From an uncultured Atopobiaceae bacterium (GTDB lineage: Bacteria; Actinomycetota; Coriobacteriia; Coriobacteriales; Atopobiaceae), in NCBI GenBank assembly GCA_905235165.1, contig CAJOKK010000013.1:1-16819 (forward strand): a stretch of DNA of 16,819 nucleotides, read 5' to 3'. Below are positions 16,802 to 16,819 of this stretch, in pieces. The notes beneath the pieces are model-generated. The model did not search any database, was not told the origin of the DNA, and saw only the letters and a program-made list of their open reading frames with translations. Position 1 is the stretch's first letter. Each line of letters starts with the position of its first letter. Position numbers and translations under genes: made by a program.

Positions 16802-16819
16802 AGCCGGCGAGAGCGAAGC

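Noticed and set aside
16641..16819. 5' end of a group II intron (GTGCGCC-like start)
   Set aside because: Only the first few bases resemble such introns; the following pairing closes into a compact domain instead of domain I, and no intron protein is visible before the window ends.
16651..16819. tmRNA, RNase P RNA or SRP RNA
   Set aside because: None of their hallmark sequences (tmRNA tRNA-like ends, the GAGGAAAGTCC block of RNase P RNA, the SRP GGAAG loop with AGCAGCC) is present on either strand.

Overview
The window is high-GC bacterial DNA in which every convincing gene lies on the minus strand, so transcription runs from right to left. Gene content (secA-prfB-ftsE-ftsX, rnr, smpB, a large ATPase/SARP-type regulator), GC-rich codon use and protein character suggest a high-GC actinobacterium, most likely a coriobacterium of the Olsenella/Atopobium/Collinsella type. 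That placement is inference, because no rRNA or other taxonomic marker is present.

In transcription order: (1) 16271-16819 has no gene. Its far right carries a compact potential RNA fold with a pseudoknot (16651-16801), and its left part holds the likely promoter of the next gene. (2) 16270-13222 encodes a STAND-like P-loop ATPase region, a helical middle region and a C-terminal winged-helix plus BTAD (SARP) region. The reading frame breaks near 15405, so a probable single protein of about 1,015 residues appears as two overlapping ORFs. (3) secA and prfB are joined stop-to-start (TAA then ATG), followed after 236 bp by ftsE and ftsX, which overlap. FtsE has an unusual proline-rich N-terminal extension made of short tandem repeats. 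(4) rnr sits behind an 18-bp hairpin. (5) A 281-bp gap holds an imperfect palindrome of about 184 bp. (6) A TPR protein gene overlaps smpB. (7) A flavin reductase-like protein is followed by a tiny rubredoxin-like protein. (8) Next is a two-helix membrane protein of 65 residues. (9) Last is an ABC exporter: an ATPase and a permease cut by the left edge.

Most of the window is core cell biology: Sec export motor, stop-codon release, FtsEX division control, RNA decay (RNase R) and ribosome rescue (SmpB; RNase R and SmpB-tmRNA act together in trans-translation in other bacteria). The redox pair resembles a split version of the flavoprotein-rubredoxin fusions of anaerobes. Two related terminator modules end the rubredoxin and small membrane protein genes.

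The parts most worth a second look are the pseudoknotted RNA candidate, the frame-broken regulator, the repeat-bearing FtsE, the altered RF2 motifs (SPT instead of SPF; HGHGGQG) and the large intergenic palindrome. I saw no tRNA, rRNA, CRISPR array, transposase or integrase.
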